From: Sphaerolaimus hirsutus | Taxonomy: Eukaryota; Nematoda; Chromadorea; Monhysterida; Sphaerolaimidae | Assembly: GCA_964036195.1 (NCBI GenBank) | Contig: OZ038453.1 | Span: 15,041,206-15,105,205, forward strand | Reading direction: 5' to 3' | Length of the DNA stretch: 64,000 nt | Part shown: positions 9,811 to 21,020 of the stretch, in pieces | How positions within the stretch are numbered: the stretch's first letter is position 1 | How the letters are laid out: each line of letters opens with the position of its first letter | The notes under the pieces: generated by a model | What the model was told of the DNA's origin: nothing | Seen by the model: only the letters and a program-made list of their open reading frames with translations | The model's database searches: none | Made by a program: the position numbers and the translations under genes

Positions 9811-11243
9811 TAGGGTTGGGGAACCGAACCGAACCAAACCGAACCGAGAAAACCGAGAACAATTTTGGAACCGAGAACCGGAACCGATAAAAATACCCGA
9901 ACCGGAACCGAGAACCGGAACTTAGACCCGGAACCGAACTTAAGAACCGAAAGAACCGAAATTTTATACAACCCACCCCCCCTTCCTGGGTGAGAGTTGG
10001 AAGATGCATGAAAATGTAACTTCCGGCATCAATTCTTGGGGTGATTTGTAAAAATTCTGCGCGCAAGCACGCAATTCTTGCTTCACGCGACGGGTGATTT
10101 CATCTCACTGGTCGTGCAGCCTCATGTGTTCATGATCCTGCCTAAACAGCAGTCTGTGGGGGTCTGTGCCAGTGCGCATGTAAACCTGGTGCGCATGTAG
10201 GTGCATTTTCCCACATTTTTCCATCACACTGATATTTTAGAAGTACATTGGTAATCGTACTGTTAATTCTCTATAAAATACAGCGAGTGGGGTTCCAGTC
10301 TCTCTATATGTACATGTATTTACATATATATCAGAGATTTTTGGCACCAATGCCAATGGCGCCAGCGCCATGATTAGGGTTTCAAATTTCTGTTTCCGCT
10401 TTTCCGCAGGAAATTTTTTTACCTTATGTTTTTCATTTTACAACAGCTGAAATTTTTTTACCTTTCCATTTTCCATTTTCCGGCAGCTGAAAATTTTTTA
10501 CCTTTCCATTTTCCGTTTTCCGGCAGCTGAAAATTTTTTACCTTTCCATTTCCGTTTTCCGACCGATAATTTTTTTTTACCTTTCCGTTTTCCGGCAGAA
10601 ATTTTTTTTTACCTTTCCGTTTTCCATTTTCCGTAAAGTGAAAAAAAATTTACCTTTCCGTTTTCCTGAAAAAAAATCTTTTTGACACCCTAGCCATGAT
10701 GCCATTCCATCACCATGTAGGCAAACTTTTAGGGCGGGTGGCTGAATCCCCCTCCCGTACACAAGGCTCAGTAAACAAACAGACACCATGCTCAAAAATC
10801 CTGGATATGTACCTGGCCCCCGAAGCAAGGGGTCTACATGTGCACTGGGTTTACATGCGCACCGAGTTTTGGCCATCTGGGGCATCTACACCAACGCCAA
10901 TGGCGCCATGGCGTGGCGCCTATGAATGGCGCGAGCACCATGACACCATTCCACCACTACAGGGGCAAAATTTTAGGGGGGGGGGTTGTTTTATGTTGTT
11001 TTTCCTTCGTTCAGCTTATATTTTTCTTATTCCCAATTTTTTCATTAGCCGATACCCGACTTTTTCATTACCCGGAACCGAAATTTTTGACAATGTGGAA
11101 CCGAAAGAACCGAACCGGAACCGAACTTAAGAACCGAACCGAGAACCGGAACCGAAAATTTTGAGGAACCGAGAACCGAACCGAAATTTTTTAGAACCGA
11201 GAACCGAGAACCGGAACCGAAAATTTTGAAATTCCCAACCCTA
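9811..11243. mobile_element. TAGGGTTGGG hAT-like element with GAACCG arrays
   Basis: The TIRs TAGGGTTGGGGAACCG and CCCAACCCTA are flanked by the perfect 8-bp TSD GTCTATAA (9803-9810 and 11244-11251). Both subterminal regions are arrays of GAACCGAACCG / GGAACCGAGAACC. The middle contains a CAAGGACGTAT-like segment with GGCGCC motifs and a nested element at 10375-10692. A second family member is at 39473-41253. Confidence 0.92.
10375..10692. mobile_element. TAGGGTGTCAA hAT-like element with TTTTCCG arrays
   Basis: The ends are TAGGGTTTCAAATTTC and TTTTGACACCCTA, with perfect 8-bp TSD GCCATGAT (10367-10374 and 10693-10700). Essentially the whole body is a periodic array of TTTTCCGTTTTCCGGCAG separated by A/T runs. 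It is non-coding. The sister copy is at 16891-17147. Confidence 0.9.
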
Positions 11244-11681
11244 GTCTATAAAAAGGTGGTCATTTTACATGGCCGTTGTGGCATATTTACTTTGAAGCTT
11301 AATAACTTGGCCATTTCTGGTCGATTAGGATTGTTTAACACTAAAAATGGTCATCAGGACAACCTGCGTATTTCAGTTTTTTGGTCGGGATAAGTGATGT
11401 AGAAACTCAGTATGCCGATTTGACCCGGTTTTTCAACACGTAAAGTAAATTTTTCTGAACATGCTATCATTTACTTTAGACAGCGAGAATTCATATGCAA
11501 CTAAAATGAGTTCAATATCTCTTTCCAAACAAAAGTTTTAGCACTTCAAACTTTCGCCTCCCATATACATAAAAAACCACATGAAGAAAAAGCATGCAAA
11601 TTCATCTCCATATCATATACTCAATATCTGTGCATAAAAATGGAATCTTCAGATTATTCTGATCATTTTATGTGTTCATTA

Positions 11682-12308
11682 TAGGGATGGCCGAAAAAGG
11701 TTTGTTTCAACAACAGGGTTGTTTTTTTTAAACCGTTTTTTTTTAAAAGCTCCCAGATATGGTTATATGTCAACATATACAGGTATATCAGACAGGTGAC
11801 AGTACTTTGTGGTGTGATATTTAGCCATATAATGGCTGTGGAGCCATGGGATATCATTATAAGTGGTGATTTCTGTCAAAAATATCCGTTTTATGTTGAC
11901 TTATTTATCACGTATATCGGCTTTTGTCGAACATTTGTGACTTCAAGTGAAGTTGGCCTTGGAATAGTGTTTAAATTAGGTTACAATAGAAGGCTAATTC
12001 ATTAGAAGTGATTTTTCACACTGTATATATGGAGGCACATTGACTGGATATTATATCCTACACTAACATATCACGGCTTATTATGGCACAATAGCATGAA
12101 CAAATGGAATCTGTTACACTAACCATACTGCAAAACCGGTGAAAACAACCACAAAAAGTAATGTGCAAAGCGCGCAAAAAAAATTGCTAAATACCTAGTG
12201 CTTAGTACAAAAATTTCAGTCAAGGTTGTTTTTTTAAACGGTTTCGATGGTCGGGTTTTTAAAAAAAATAAAGTTTTTTATTTGGAAAAAAACCTTGGCC
12301 ATCCCTAG
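11682..12308. mobile_element. TAGGGATGGCC hAT-like element, intact
   Basis: The TIRs TAGGGATGGCCG and TTGGCCATCCCTA are flanked by the perfect 8-bp TSD GTTCATTA (11674-11681 and 12309-12316). Subterminal arms carry TTTTTTAAACCG / AAACGGTTT motifs. The interior (GACTTCAAGTGAAGTTGG and neighbours) also occurs near 4.3 and 7.1 kb. No transposase is present. Confidence 0.92.
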
Positions 12309-12770
12309 TTCATTAGTCAAATTCGATCAAGATATGGAGTTTTGAATTTGCACGATTTGTTCTTCGTTCAGTTATTTATGTTGATGGCAGGAGAAAGTTT
12401 GAAGAACTACAACTTTTTATTGGAAAGAGATATTGAAATCAATTGTGTTGCATATGAATTCTGTCATATATGAAGATATATGATAACATGTTCAAAAAAT
12501 GTAATTTCTCGTGTTGAAAACAGGGTCAAATCGGCATACAGAGTTAAGACACCACTTATCTGACCACAAAAATAAAATACACAGGTTGTTCCGACCATTT
12601 CAAGTGTTAAACAATCCTAATCTGACCCTTGATGCATATTTACTTTGAAGCTTAATAACTCAGCCATGTAGAATGACCACCTTTTTATAGACCCCCTTTA
12701 TATCGAGACTGGGGGGCTATCCAAGGTTGCCCTCGATTTTGATATTAGTCCCGACCTGAAACCATACTAA

Positions 12771-12814
12771 TAGTGATGGAATGGCGCCAGCGCCATGGCG
12801 CCATTCCATCACTA
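12771..12814. mobile_element. 44-bp miniature TAGTGATG element
   Basis: TAGTGATGGAATGGCGCCA and its exact complement lie almost back to back, with 19-base arms and a 6-base centre. They are the termini of the TAGTGATG family with no body. No TSD is visible. It sits directly against the foldback ending at 12769. Confidence 0.6.
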
Positions 12815-13121
12815 GTTTATACACATAACCGGAATTTTTTGCAAATATTTTCCACCATATTTTTGAAAAAAAATCCACTGGCAAACAGATCGCCAGAAAA
12901 TGTGAATGGGAAATATCCAGGTTCCAGAGTTAACACGGGATCGACTTTTCGGATCGGGTTTGGGTCTTGTGATTGACATTAAAATTTTTCGGGATCCGGA
13001 TCATGATTTTCGACAAAGTTCTAGACATTAAGACAGCTTCAATGCTTGCATTTTTAACGTATTTTCTAAAACCGTTAAAAACTCCAGCTATCCCTAGTTT
13101 TTTTATTTTATAAAAAAACCC
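12815..13121. other. Fragment with GGGATC-type motifs
   Basis: Bases about 12930-13005 contain GGGATCGAC / CGGATCGGG / CGGGATCCGG motifs like those of the elements at 19087-19472 and 19900-20060. The rest is unassigned AT-rich sequence. Confidence 0.4.
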
Positions 13122-14110
13122 TGGCCAACCAAAATTTATTTATCCTGCAATAACACAACTAACCCGTGATTCGAACCAACAAAACTGACCAGTAATCTAT
13201 TTAGCATCCATCCGAAATCCTGGCATCAAAGGGACTGAAAATCGTAATCTGCACCGGCAATCACGATCGGCACAGACTTTCAAGACATCCTCTGCGAGAA
13301 AAACGGTTCAATTTTAAGTATTTTGACACGTATCATTAAATGGGATGAATATCTGTGGGCCTAGTCACTAATAAATTACAGCAGGTAGCCTACAATTTGC
13401 CATTCAGTACGGGGGGGAGGCTCTACGTTTTTGGCACGGGGCCAATCTCACGACAAGTAAACTCTGAAATGCAAATTCTAAAAAGTTACTTGCCGAGCCA
13501 CTTTGGTGATGCTACGTGAAGTTCTAGAAGCGTTCACAGTTTTCTTGCTCATAACTCCTCAACGTTTTTTATTTACGCCCAGGCGGAAGTCGGTTCGGAC
13601 GATTTTATTTACGACAAGACTGAAAAACTACTCAATCTTGGGTCAGTTGGGACGATTTTGATTCCACCCCCCTTCTTAATTCCGACCTTGCAACAAAAAC
13701 GTTCGAACCACCCTTACCAATGTTGAGTGTGCAGGGCGCTAATGAGCACAGCGAAATTCGACAAATGCAAACCCCAAAATAAGCTAAAAAAACTCAACAG
13801 GAAAATCTGGCAAACGAAAAGCATAGCGGGAGGTGTCCAACGAAAATGTATGTAGAGAATCGTACCTTCTCGATGAGTTACCCCCAGCGACGTCCAACAA
13901 CATCTGCGAGAATTTTTAGCATAAATTCACACATATTGACACTTGGAACAGTGCCAAAATGATCAAAGCTAACTCAGGAAACCGGGCAGAACCATCCAAA
14001 TTTTTCGCGGGCGGGAAGATAGACACGTAAAAAATAAAAGTGTGAAAAATTGACTGCGAATAGCGGTTCTGCGTTTCGCATGCACACCTGCCACACACAA
14101 ATTTTCTGTT
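13122..14110. repeat. About 0.9-kb dispersed repeat, copy 1
   Basis: It is colinear with 20222-21020. Shared blocks include GACTTTCAAGACATCCTCTGCG, CATTAAATGGGATGAATATC, GACAGCAGGTAGCCTA-like text, GAAAATCTGGC and CCTTCTCGATGAGTT, in the same order. Many substitutions separate the copies. No long ORF is conserved, so it is treated as an old non-coding or decayed element. Confidence 0.6.
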
Positions 14111-14454
14111 ATTCAAAAATAAGAATTGAAATTTTTACGGATAGGGCCACGTATGGAAACTTGGCCCGCGGTCAATTTTGTATTTGGATACCGTTACGTC
14201 TTGTACGAACGAGAGTAAAAGACACAGGATTTTCATCCGAGCCACCAATAATGGTCGTCTGATGCGATTAAGCTACCGGAATTGGTCGCTGATGGTGGCC
14301 CGATGGACTAGCATGCCGCGCCAGTTTGCCATCGTCAATGGCAGTATACAAACTGGTGTATCCAAAATTTGTTTTGGTCAGTTGCCAAATTCCCAGATGG
14401 GTCTCCTCCACATTTACCACATTTCTTCTAACAGAATGACATGTAAAACTATGT

Positions 14455-15010
14455 TGGAAGGGCGCCAACACAAATGTACCAAACAGATACCGATCTATGA
14501 ACTTGGCAGCCAGCCAAAAATTTCAAAACCACCATAAATATAAAAATAGGTCAAAAATAGGTATTATACATAAGGATGGATATAAATGAAAATAGCAATT
14601 ATGGTAAAAATTGGCAAAGTGGAGCAAAATTTTGATCAAAAATCAGGTAAAAAATCCATATATGTAAATACTATACACAACTGGTGCCAAACATGACCCA
14701 ATCATCAATGACAATGGTTCAAAATGATTATTCCATTTGATTTCATGTTTTGTTGGCATTTATGCTGATGCTAGAAATAGTTGCTAAAGTTTCAAAAATA
14801 TCAATTTGAATGAGAATCCTTGAACAATTTGGTAATAAAATAACATTCAGCCAAAAACCAGTAACAAATAGTGGGCAAAAGTGAAGAAACAAAAGCAAAG
14901 TTGAACCAACCTGGGCAGCCATCTAGCGTGTGACCATACAACAGGCACAAGAGGAAAAAGCAGTCAGCCAGCCAGCCATATTGGCCAAACTTCCTATGAT
15001 GACATGGGTC
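14455..15010. repeat. Dispersed repeat shared with 3618-4100, copy 2
   Basis: The same ordered landmarks as at 3618 occur (CTTGGCAGCCAGCCAAAAATTT near the left, CATATTGGCCAAACTTCC near the right). The internal AT-rich part differs in length. No TIR or ORF is assigned. Confidence 0.5.
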
Positions 15011-15409
15011 CAGAGTTGTTCAAATTAAACTTTTTACTGAACTGAGTAAAAAAATATTGTTTTTTTTACACACTCCAAAATAACTTCAGTAATTTGACAT
15101 GTAAAATATTGGTTGGTGTTTTTTTGAGAAAAGTCACGGATTTTATGGCTGTGATGAAAAATACTCAATTTACCCAAAAATACTCATACGCAATTTTAAA
15201 TGGGTACCAGGTAAAAAGAAAGTTTTTACATGGGCATTTTTGAGCATGGGTGAAAATGAAGTGTTTAACAGTATGCATACTTTTGAAAAAGTTCAGTACT
15301 TATAACAACTAGGCCACACAGCCAAGAGATTTGTCATGCTGTATGTGTACCCACATATTTGCATGTTATTTATATGCTATTTAATTCAAGTTCAAAGATT
15401 CAAATCAGT

Positions 15410-15790
15410 GTCCAGGAGCAGCCTCCAGGATAGATAGATAGCTGGCGGATTTGGGGGGAGGCAGCCCCCCCCTCTAGGAGACCCCTGCATGTGGGGATTC
15501 AGGGGCCAAAAATTTTATGCCTCTGGCATAAATAGATAGGATGAACAGCATCTGGTATAGATAGATAGCTGGGTGATTTGAGGCCTGGAGGTAAAATTGT
15601 ATCCCAGCAACCTCCAGTTTTTTGTAAAAGCAACTTCTAAATGTATATTGTTGACATTGGGGCTTCTGGGATAGATAGATAGCTGGGGAGGTGAACGCCC
15701 CCCCCCCCCCAGCTATCCATCTGAGGCCCCTGGGGAGCACCCCCTGTTCACCAGGCTTGCATACAATCCACCCACCCCCACCACAAAAAT
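15410..15790. repeat. Broken CAGGGGT-family fragments
   Basis: GATAGATAGATAGCTGG tracts recur three times, with one right terminus AGGAGACCCCTG at about 15476-15487 and a C-run. Sequence after 15720 resembles the CAAGGACGTAT family end. No TSD is found. Confidence 0.55.
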
Positions 15791-16300
15791 CACTGATCAC
15801 ATCTGCATTCACAATCTATAGAATAAATCCAAATAACTATCACCAATAACTATCAGCCAAGAAAATAACAACCACATAGCATATCAACCACATTGCAAAA
15901 CACCCACACCTGCAAACCCATCAATATACATGTGGCAAAAGAATCACATAGTGCCAGCGAGCAGGCAGTTTGGCACAGCGCCACGACACGGCACTGTCAA
16001 GTTCGGCACAGCGCCAAAACACGGCAATGTCAAGTTCGGCACAGCGCCAAAACACGGCAATGTCAAGTTCGGCACAGCGCCAAAACACGGCACTGTCAAG
16101 TTCGGCACAGCGCCAAAACACGGCACTGTCAAGTTCGGCACAGCGCCAAAACACGGCACTGTCAAGTTCGGCACAGCGCCAAAACATGGCACTGGCACAG
16201 CGCCAAAACACGGCACTGGCACGGGAAGACTCCATCGACAAGCTGCAAATGGAAAGAGTGTATTGGGAATGGACTAAAACATAACTCGTACCGACCAGCG
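15791..16300 (+). repeat. Repeat shared with 8886-9104, expanded by a 33-bp tandem array
   Basis: About seven 33-base units (GTTCGGCACAGCGCCAAAAC plus 13 bases) run from about 15969 to 16222. A period of 11 codons leaves all three frames open on both strands, which explains several overlapping ORFs here. The short copy at 8886-9104 has a single unit, so the array arose by local duplication. The flanking EDSIDKLQM frame is shared with the short copy. Confidence 0.8.
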
Positions 16301-16778
16301 GCCGTTGGCACAGGCGCCTTGGTGTGCACCGCCGCGCGCGCACATAGCACATGTTTCCATTCCGATTTTTAGTCCTATACCGATTTTTAGTCCCACAGTT
16401 ACCTATTTTTCTCGCGATTTTTCAGCGTTTTTTGCATACTTTGGGTTCACGGGCGTTAGTTATATAGATTTTTTCAATGTCAAACCACGTGAACCAACCA
16501 AAACGCCAAATCTCATGCCCATGTCAAATGTCACAAGTTCAATAATAAGACTTTTTTTCATTTCATTGACAGTTCGCATGTCGATTGACATGCATGACAC
16601 CTTACAGGGCGCAAAACTACAACCTCCAAAGCCACCTCCAAACCAAAACCTAAGGTCCCACAAACTGACACAAGTCAACGGAGTGGGTGGGCGGACTGCA
16701 GAAATCAGGTGCAGCACCTAGACGCAGCGCCGCACCGCCCTCGCGCACGAGCTGCAACGGGACGAACAGAATTTAATC
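16301..16778. other. Unassigned sequence
   Basis: No gene, TIR or repeat is supported here. Open frames of up to about 138 codons show no recognisable domain. Confidence 0.35.
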
Positions 16779-17173
16779 CAGGGGTTTAGTAGGGGGGGCG
16801 TACCCTACCAAGTCCCCCAGATATCTATCTATCTCAGAGGCCGCTCAGCTATCTACCTATCCCGGAGGCAAAATTTTTGTATATCTACCCTAGGGTGTCA
16901 AATTTCCGTTTTCCGTTTCCGCAGGCAATTTTTTTCGTTTTCCGGCAAGTGCAAAAAAAATTCCGTTTCCATTTTCCGCCAAGTGCACAAATTTTTCCCT
17001 TTCCGCAGGCAAATTTTTTCCGTTATCCGCAGGCAAATTTTTTTCAGTTTTCCGGCAAGTGCAAATATTTTTCCATTTCCATTTTCCGGCAAGTGTAAAA
17101 AATTTTCCGTTTCCGTTTTCCGTGAAAAATGTTTTGTTGACACCCTAATCTACCCCCAAAATCGGCCAGCTAG
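16779..17173. repeat. CAGGGGT-family fragment interrupted by an insertion
   Basis: The left terminus CCAGGGGTTTAGTAGG with TATCTATCTATCTC tracts is interrupted by the TAGGGTGTCAA element at 16891-17147. It resumes at the duplicated target (ATCTACCC) and is cut again by the TAGGGTGGCAG element beginning at 17174. Confidence 0.6.
16891..17147. mobile_element. TAGGGTGTCAA hAT-like element, intact
   Basis: The ends TAGGGTGTCAAATTTCC and TTGACACCCTA are flanked by the perfect 8-bp TSD ATCTACCC (16883-16890 and 17148-17155). The body is a periodic array of TTTTCCG and GCAAGTGCAAA units. Length is 257 bases and it has no coding capacity. Confidence 0.92.
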
Positions 17174-17840
17174 TAGGGTGGCAGACGGTACGGCCTTGCG
17201 GTAAACCGTACGGTACGGTAAATTTCCTATTTTACGGTAAACGGTACGGTAAATCTTAAATTTTGCGGTAAACGGTACGGTACGGTAAATCTGATAAGTG
17301 CGGTAAGAAATATATCACTGTCAGAGTGTCAGAAATATATCACTACCGGACTACAGGCAACTTTTACTTCAAAAATTGACATCAACTTCAATCACACAAT
17401 TTGATAATGGACTTTAGAACAAAATAACAGTGTGATGACATAAAATTACATTACCCACAATGAAGGGGCTCAATATATAGGCTTTTTCAAGGTGTAGAAG
17501 GAAGAAAAGAGAGAAAATAGGTAAAAGTAGGTGAAAAATTGCTAAGTAGTTGAAAAATAGGTACATAATGGCATATAGTAAATAAAATAGCTGAAAAAAG
17601 CCATACAGCATGAACGCAATTTGGGAAAAATATAGCATGTGGAAGGGCTGAAAATCTGTCAAAACAATGTTGTGAAAATTGCGCACTTGTGCGCAAAAAA
17701 TTTGCAGAACACCACATAAATTGTCATCGATATGTTGAAAAATTTAAGGTTAATCTGAGTAAAATTTACCACGTAAAATGCGGTAAATGAGTGCGGTACG
17801 CGGTACGGTATGGTAAATTTCAGAAAATGCGGTACGCTTC
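17174..17840. mobile_element. TAGGGTGGCAG hAT-like element, right end degraded
   Basis: The left end is TAGGGTGGCAGACGGTACGG, followed by GGTACGGTAAAC arrays. The core at 17300-17460 is the reverse complement of 6366-6500 in the intact copy. The expected right TIR (CTGCCACCCTA) is not recognisable near 17830. The central part (17461-17650) resembles the A-rich CAGGGGT-family body. Confidence 0.7.
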
Positions 17841-18384
17841 AGAGTGTCTACCTTTACATATTTGGGGTGAACCACTCTGACCATTGTATTCCAAACCCGC
17901 GAGAAATACGTTTCAAGGATTCTTAGTAATCATTGCAATTTTTGACTAAGTACAGCCCCAACAAGTGAAGGTGAGTGAGTATTTTTTGAGAGTGAGAAAT
18001 GGCTGGTGTTTGTTGGGCCATAGAACCACGCCATGGTCGCTGAGGCCCTGAAAATGGTGAAACATGTTTTTGGGTTTTGTTTCCCATTTTAATGAATTCA
18101 TTCTTGTCAGCCCCCAAAATTTGTGAAACATATTTTTTGTGGGTTCAGTTTGGCACCCAGTTCAACTGAAATACCTAAAATGTCTCCTAAATTTGACTGG
18201 AATCCCCTAACCCAAAACCCGCAAAACTGATGTTTCATCCTTTCTTGAAACATATAATTTGAGGATTGCAGTATTTCGGTGGCCTCTACAAGGGGCCACT
18301 GAAATATAGAGTGCAACTGTTGGAGCGCAACTTGCTTGCTCCAACAGTTGCTTGGCATTGCGTCTTTTAAAAGCGCACTATCGA
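17841..18384. other. Unassigned sequence
   Basis: Some local inverted similarity occurs around AAATTTGTGAAACATATTTTT and its neighbours. An open - strand frame (18433 to 18107, 108 codons) matches nothing I recognise. No element ends were found. Confidence 0.35.
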
Positions 18385-18718
18385 TGATCCACCTCCCCCG
18401 TTCTGGAGCGATTTTTGAAAAATTTTGTCCCAATTTTCGCTCAAAATCATCAATTTTACTAGCATTTTATGCTTTTTCTCCTTCAAAATCGCGGCTTTCG
18501 CCTATACACACGTTTATATACCCTTTTTCGGCCTATTTTGGTTACTTTTAACCTGTTTTTAGCGATTTCCCATTTCTGCCTTCAAGGTATTGAAAATCCT
18601 ATATATTTTGCCCCCGCGAGCACCCCCCCCAGAAAATTTTTCAGGTGTCTATCCCTCCGGAGGAGCGATTTGCTACCTATCCAGCCATCCGCAAAGGCCA
18701 AAATCTTGGAGACCCCTG
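18385..18718. repeat. CAGGGGT-family element, left-truncated
   Basis: The right terminus TTGGAGACCCCTG ends near 18718. Before it come GGAGGAGCGATTTGCTACC and CCCCCCCCAGAAAATTTTTC, typical of the family. The left end is missing. Confidence 0.65.
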
Positions 18719-18731
18719 GGGGTGTGACAAT

Positions 18732-19545
18732 TCAGACGGACACATTAGATGTTGAATTACTTACACTGGGTGGTCGGATGAAAGTCAAATTTTAGGCGAA
18801 CATTAACAACTAAATAGGAAAGGTCGCCACAAAATGTGGCTGCGATAGCTCCACTCATTCACGCAAATGCGTGATTGTCACTTTACCACAACCTCGTAAC
18901 CTTCAATAAATTTTTTTTTGCAAAATTTGTATTTAAAAAAAAATTTTACTAAGAGTCAGGAGGTGGCGGTAAAGTGGCATCACGCGCTTGCATGAATCGA
19001 GTTGAGCTATCGAATCGATCTTTTGTAGAAACCTTTCCTATTTAGTTATTAATGTTCACCTAAATGTTGACTTTCATCCAACCACCTACAGTTCAAACGG
19101 GATCCCGATCCCTAATCCCGAGAAATTTCGGGATTTGGTGGTCCCGATCCCGACACCCTAATCCCGATCCCAGAAAATTTGACAACTTTTTTTATAATGC
19201 TTTTTGCACTGATATGAAATGTGAACATAAACGTCCAATGTTCAATTTATGTCACTTTTCTGGCGTTCATGTACGTTTTTAGACCCATTTTGTAGTAAAT
19301 TAGAGAAAATTCTTCAATATGGTAACTTTTTCAAACATACCAATCTCGATCGCGAAAATATGCCAATCCCGGTCCCGATCGCGAAATCTCAAAAAAAAAC
19401 AATCCCGATCCCAAAATCTCAAGAGACCAATCCCGATCCCGATCCCGAAAAGTCAATCCCGTTTGAACCCTACAACAACCCAGTGTCAAGTTAAACCACC
19501 CAGTATCAAGTTATTCAAAATCTTAAGTGTCCGTCTAACTTACCG
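18732..19545. mobile_element. Foldback repeat interrupted by GTTCAAACGGGAT element
   Basis: Inverted arms are seen between 18735-18830 (CAGACGGACAC, GTCAAATTTTAGGCGAAC, ACTAAATAGGAAAGG) and 19030-19545 (CCTTTCCTATTTAGTT, GTTCACC..TTGACTTTCATCC, GTGTCCGTCT). The right arm is split by 19087-19472. No TSD was assigned. Confidence 0.55.
19087..19472. mobile_element. hAT-like element with CCCGATCCCGA arrays
   Basis: The ends are TACAGTTCAAACGGGATCCC and TCCCGTTTGAACCCTA. The 8-bp flanks CAACCACC and CAACAACC match at 7 of 8. Both arms are arrays of ATCCCGATCCCGA. A diverged relative occupies about 19900-20060. Confidence 0.75.
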
Positions 19546-20221
19546 CGCCCTGTATATCGACGTGAAGTAATTAAAAACAAATGAACATTGTAAGTTCGTA
19601 ATTTTTTATTTACATAACAACACCGACACAAAGTGCGACCCAGAGAAACAAAACAAAATAAACTGACACAGGTGAGCAGGGGAAAAGCGCAGGTCTCCGA
19701 GCTGTATAGGTGCATGCAGGCATTGTACTTCCACACAGGTTATCCACCTGTTGTGTGAAAATGGAAATTAATCGATATAAAATCAATTAAATCAATTAGG
19801 TACTGACATTTTTGCAAATTATTTATTGAATTGAATTATTTATTGAATTGAAATTTCTCTGGCAAACATCTTGCCGGAAAATGAGGGATCGTATCGACCT
19901 CCGGAATCGGGAATGGGGTCTCGGGATTGGCGATTCAATTATTCGGGATCGGGATAGCAGAATCGGGATTTAGAAATTTTCAGAATCGGAATTAGGATTC
20001 AAACGGAATCACGATAATTTTCGGGATCCCGAAGTCCCGTTCCCAGTCATAGAATCCCGATGAAATTCTCGTAATTATGATTTCCATGATTGGTCGGAGT
20101 TTTTTCAGAGTTTTTTTTAACATTCAAAAAACACAAGCAACGAAACTGTTTGTTCAAAAGTTCAGCCAACTTTCTTAGTACTTATTCACCAGGTATTTTT
20201 TTTAAACGTTTAAAAACACTG
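19546..20221. repeat. Unassigned sequence followed by degenerate CCCGATCC-type repeat
   Basis: Bases 19880-20060 hold ATCGGGATCGGGATAG, CGGGATCCCGAAGTCCCG and related motifs of the preceding family, without clear termini. The remainder is AT-rich and unassigned. Confidence 0.45.
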
Positions 20222-21020
20222 GTCGACCACAATCTATTTATCTAGCACGCACAATTGCTAACACAACACGGAAAAACTGACCCATGAGAATCCATTCAAA
20301 AGATATTCTGGCATCGAGGCTGGAAAACGAAATCTGCCCTGGCAATGACGATCCACGCCGACTTTCAAGACATCCTCTGCGAGTGAAATGGTTGATATTT
20401 GAAAGTATTTTGAAACGTATCATTAAATGGGATGAATATCGATAGCCATCATTATTGAATTGTTATATATTTATGCAAGTCAATATGACAGCAGGTAGCC
20501 TAGATTCTGCGGGGAGTGCTCGTTGTTCTTGGCCCGGGGCCAATTTCACGAAAAGGGGTGACAGGTGAATTCCAAGATGCACATACTAAAAGGTCACTTG
20601 CTGACCCACTTAGGTGATAGTAGGTGAAGTTCCAGAAGTGCTAACACATTTCCCGCTCAACACTTCAATATAATCACCATTGAGTACAAAAGCAACGCAA
20701 CATTCAACAAATGCGAACCCCAAAATGAGCTAAAAAACTCACCGGAAAATCTGGCGAACGAAAATTATAACGATTGTCTCCAACGAAAATGCACGTAGAA
20801 AATCGGCACCTTCTCGATGAGTTTCTCTCAACGGCCTTCGACAACACCTGGGCGGATTTAAACATAAATTCACAGATATTCACACCTGGAACAGTGCCAA
20901 AATGGACAAAACTAACTCAGAAAAGAGCTCATGATCATCTGAATTTTACGCGGGCCGAAGAATAGACCAGTAAATATAAAGTGTGTGCAAAATTGACTTC
21001 GTGTCTTGCGTTTCGCACGA
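20222..21020. repeat. About 0.9-kb dispersed repeat, copy 2
   Basis: This is the partner of 13122-14110, colinear over most of its length in the same orientation. Divergence is substantial, and small indels break any shared frame. Confidence 0.6.

Larger units (their letters stand above)
9723..12769. mobile_element. Long-arm foldback element, split by two hAT-like insertions
   Basis: The ends TAGTATGGTTTCAGGTCGGG and its complement face each other. Arms are several hundred bases; for example GCATATTTACTTTGAAGCTT occurs at about 11281 and again near 12640, with flanks inverted around a central axis. Without the insertions at 9811-11243 and 11682-12308 it would be about 1 kb. The core GGGACT..GGGG..CTAT motif also occurs in the foldback at 34091-34655. 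Confidence 0.65.

Noticed and set aside
9695..10066. 123-codon Ser/Phe/Gly-rich ORF
   Set aside because: It is the antisense translation of GAACCG arrays in the TAGGGTTGGG element.
15893..16372. Five overlapping ORFs of 62-159 codons
   Set aside because: They are all by-products of a 33-bp tandem repeat with no stop in several frames. None has a recognisable domain.
19087..19472. CCCGATCCC arrays as telomeric or centromeric repeat
   Set aside because: The arrays are short, occur in both orientations, and are bounded by TIRs with near-matching 8-bp flanks.
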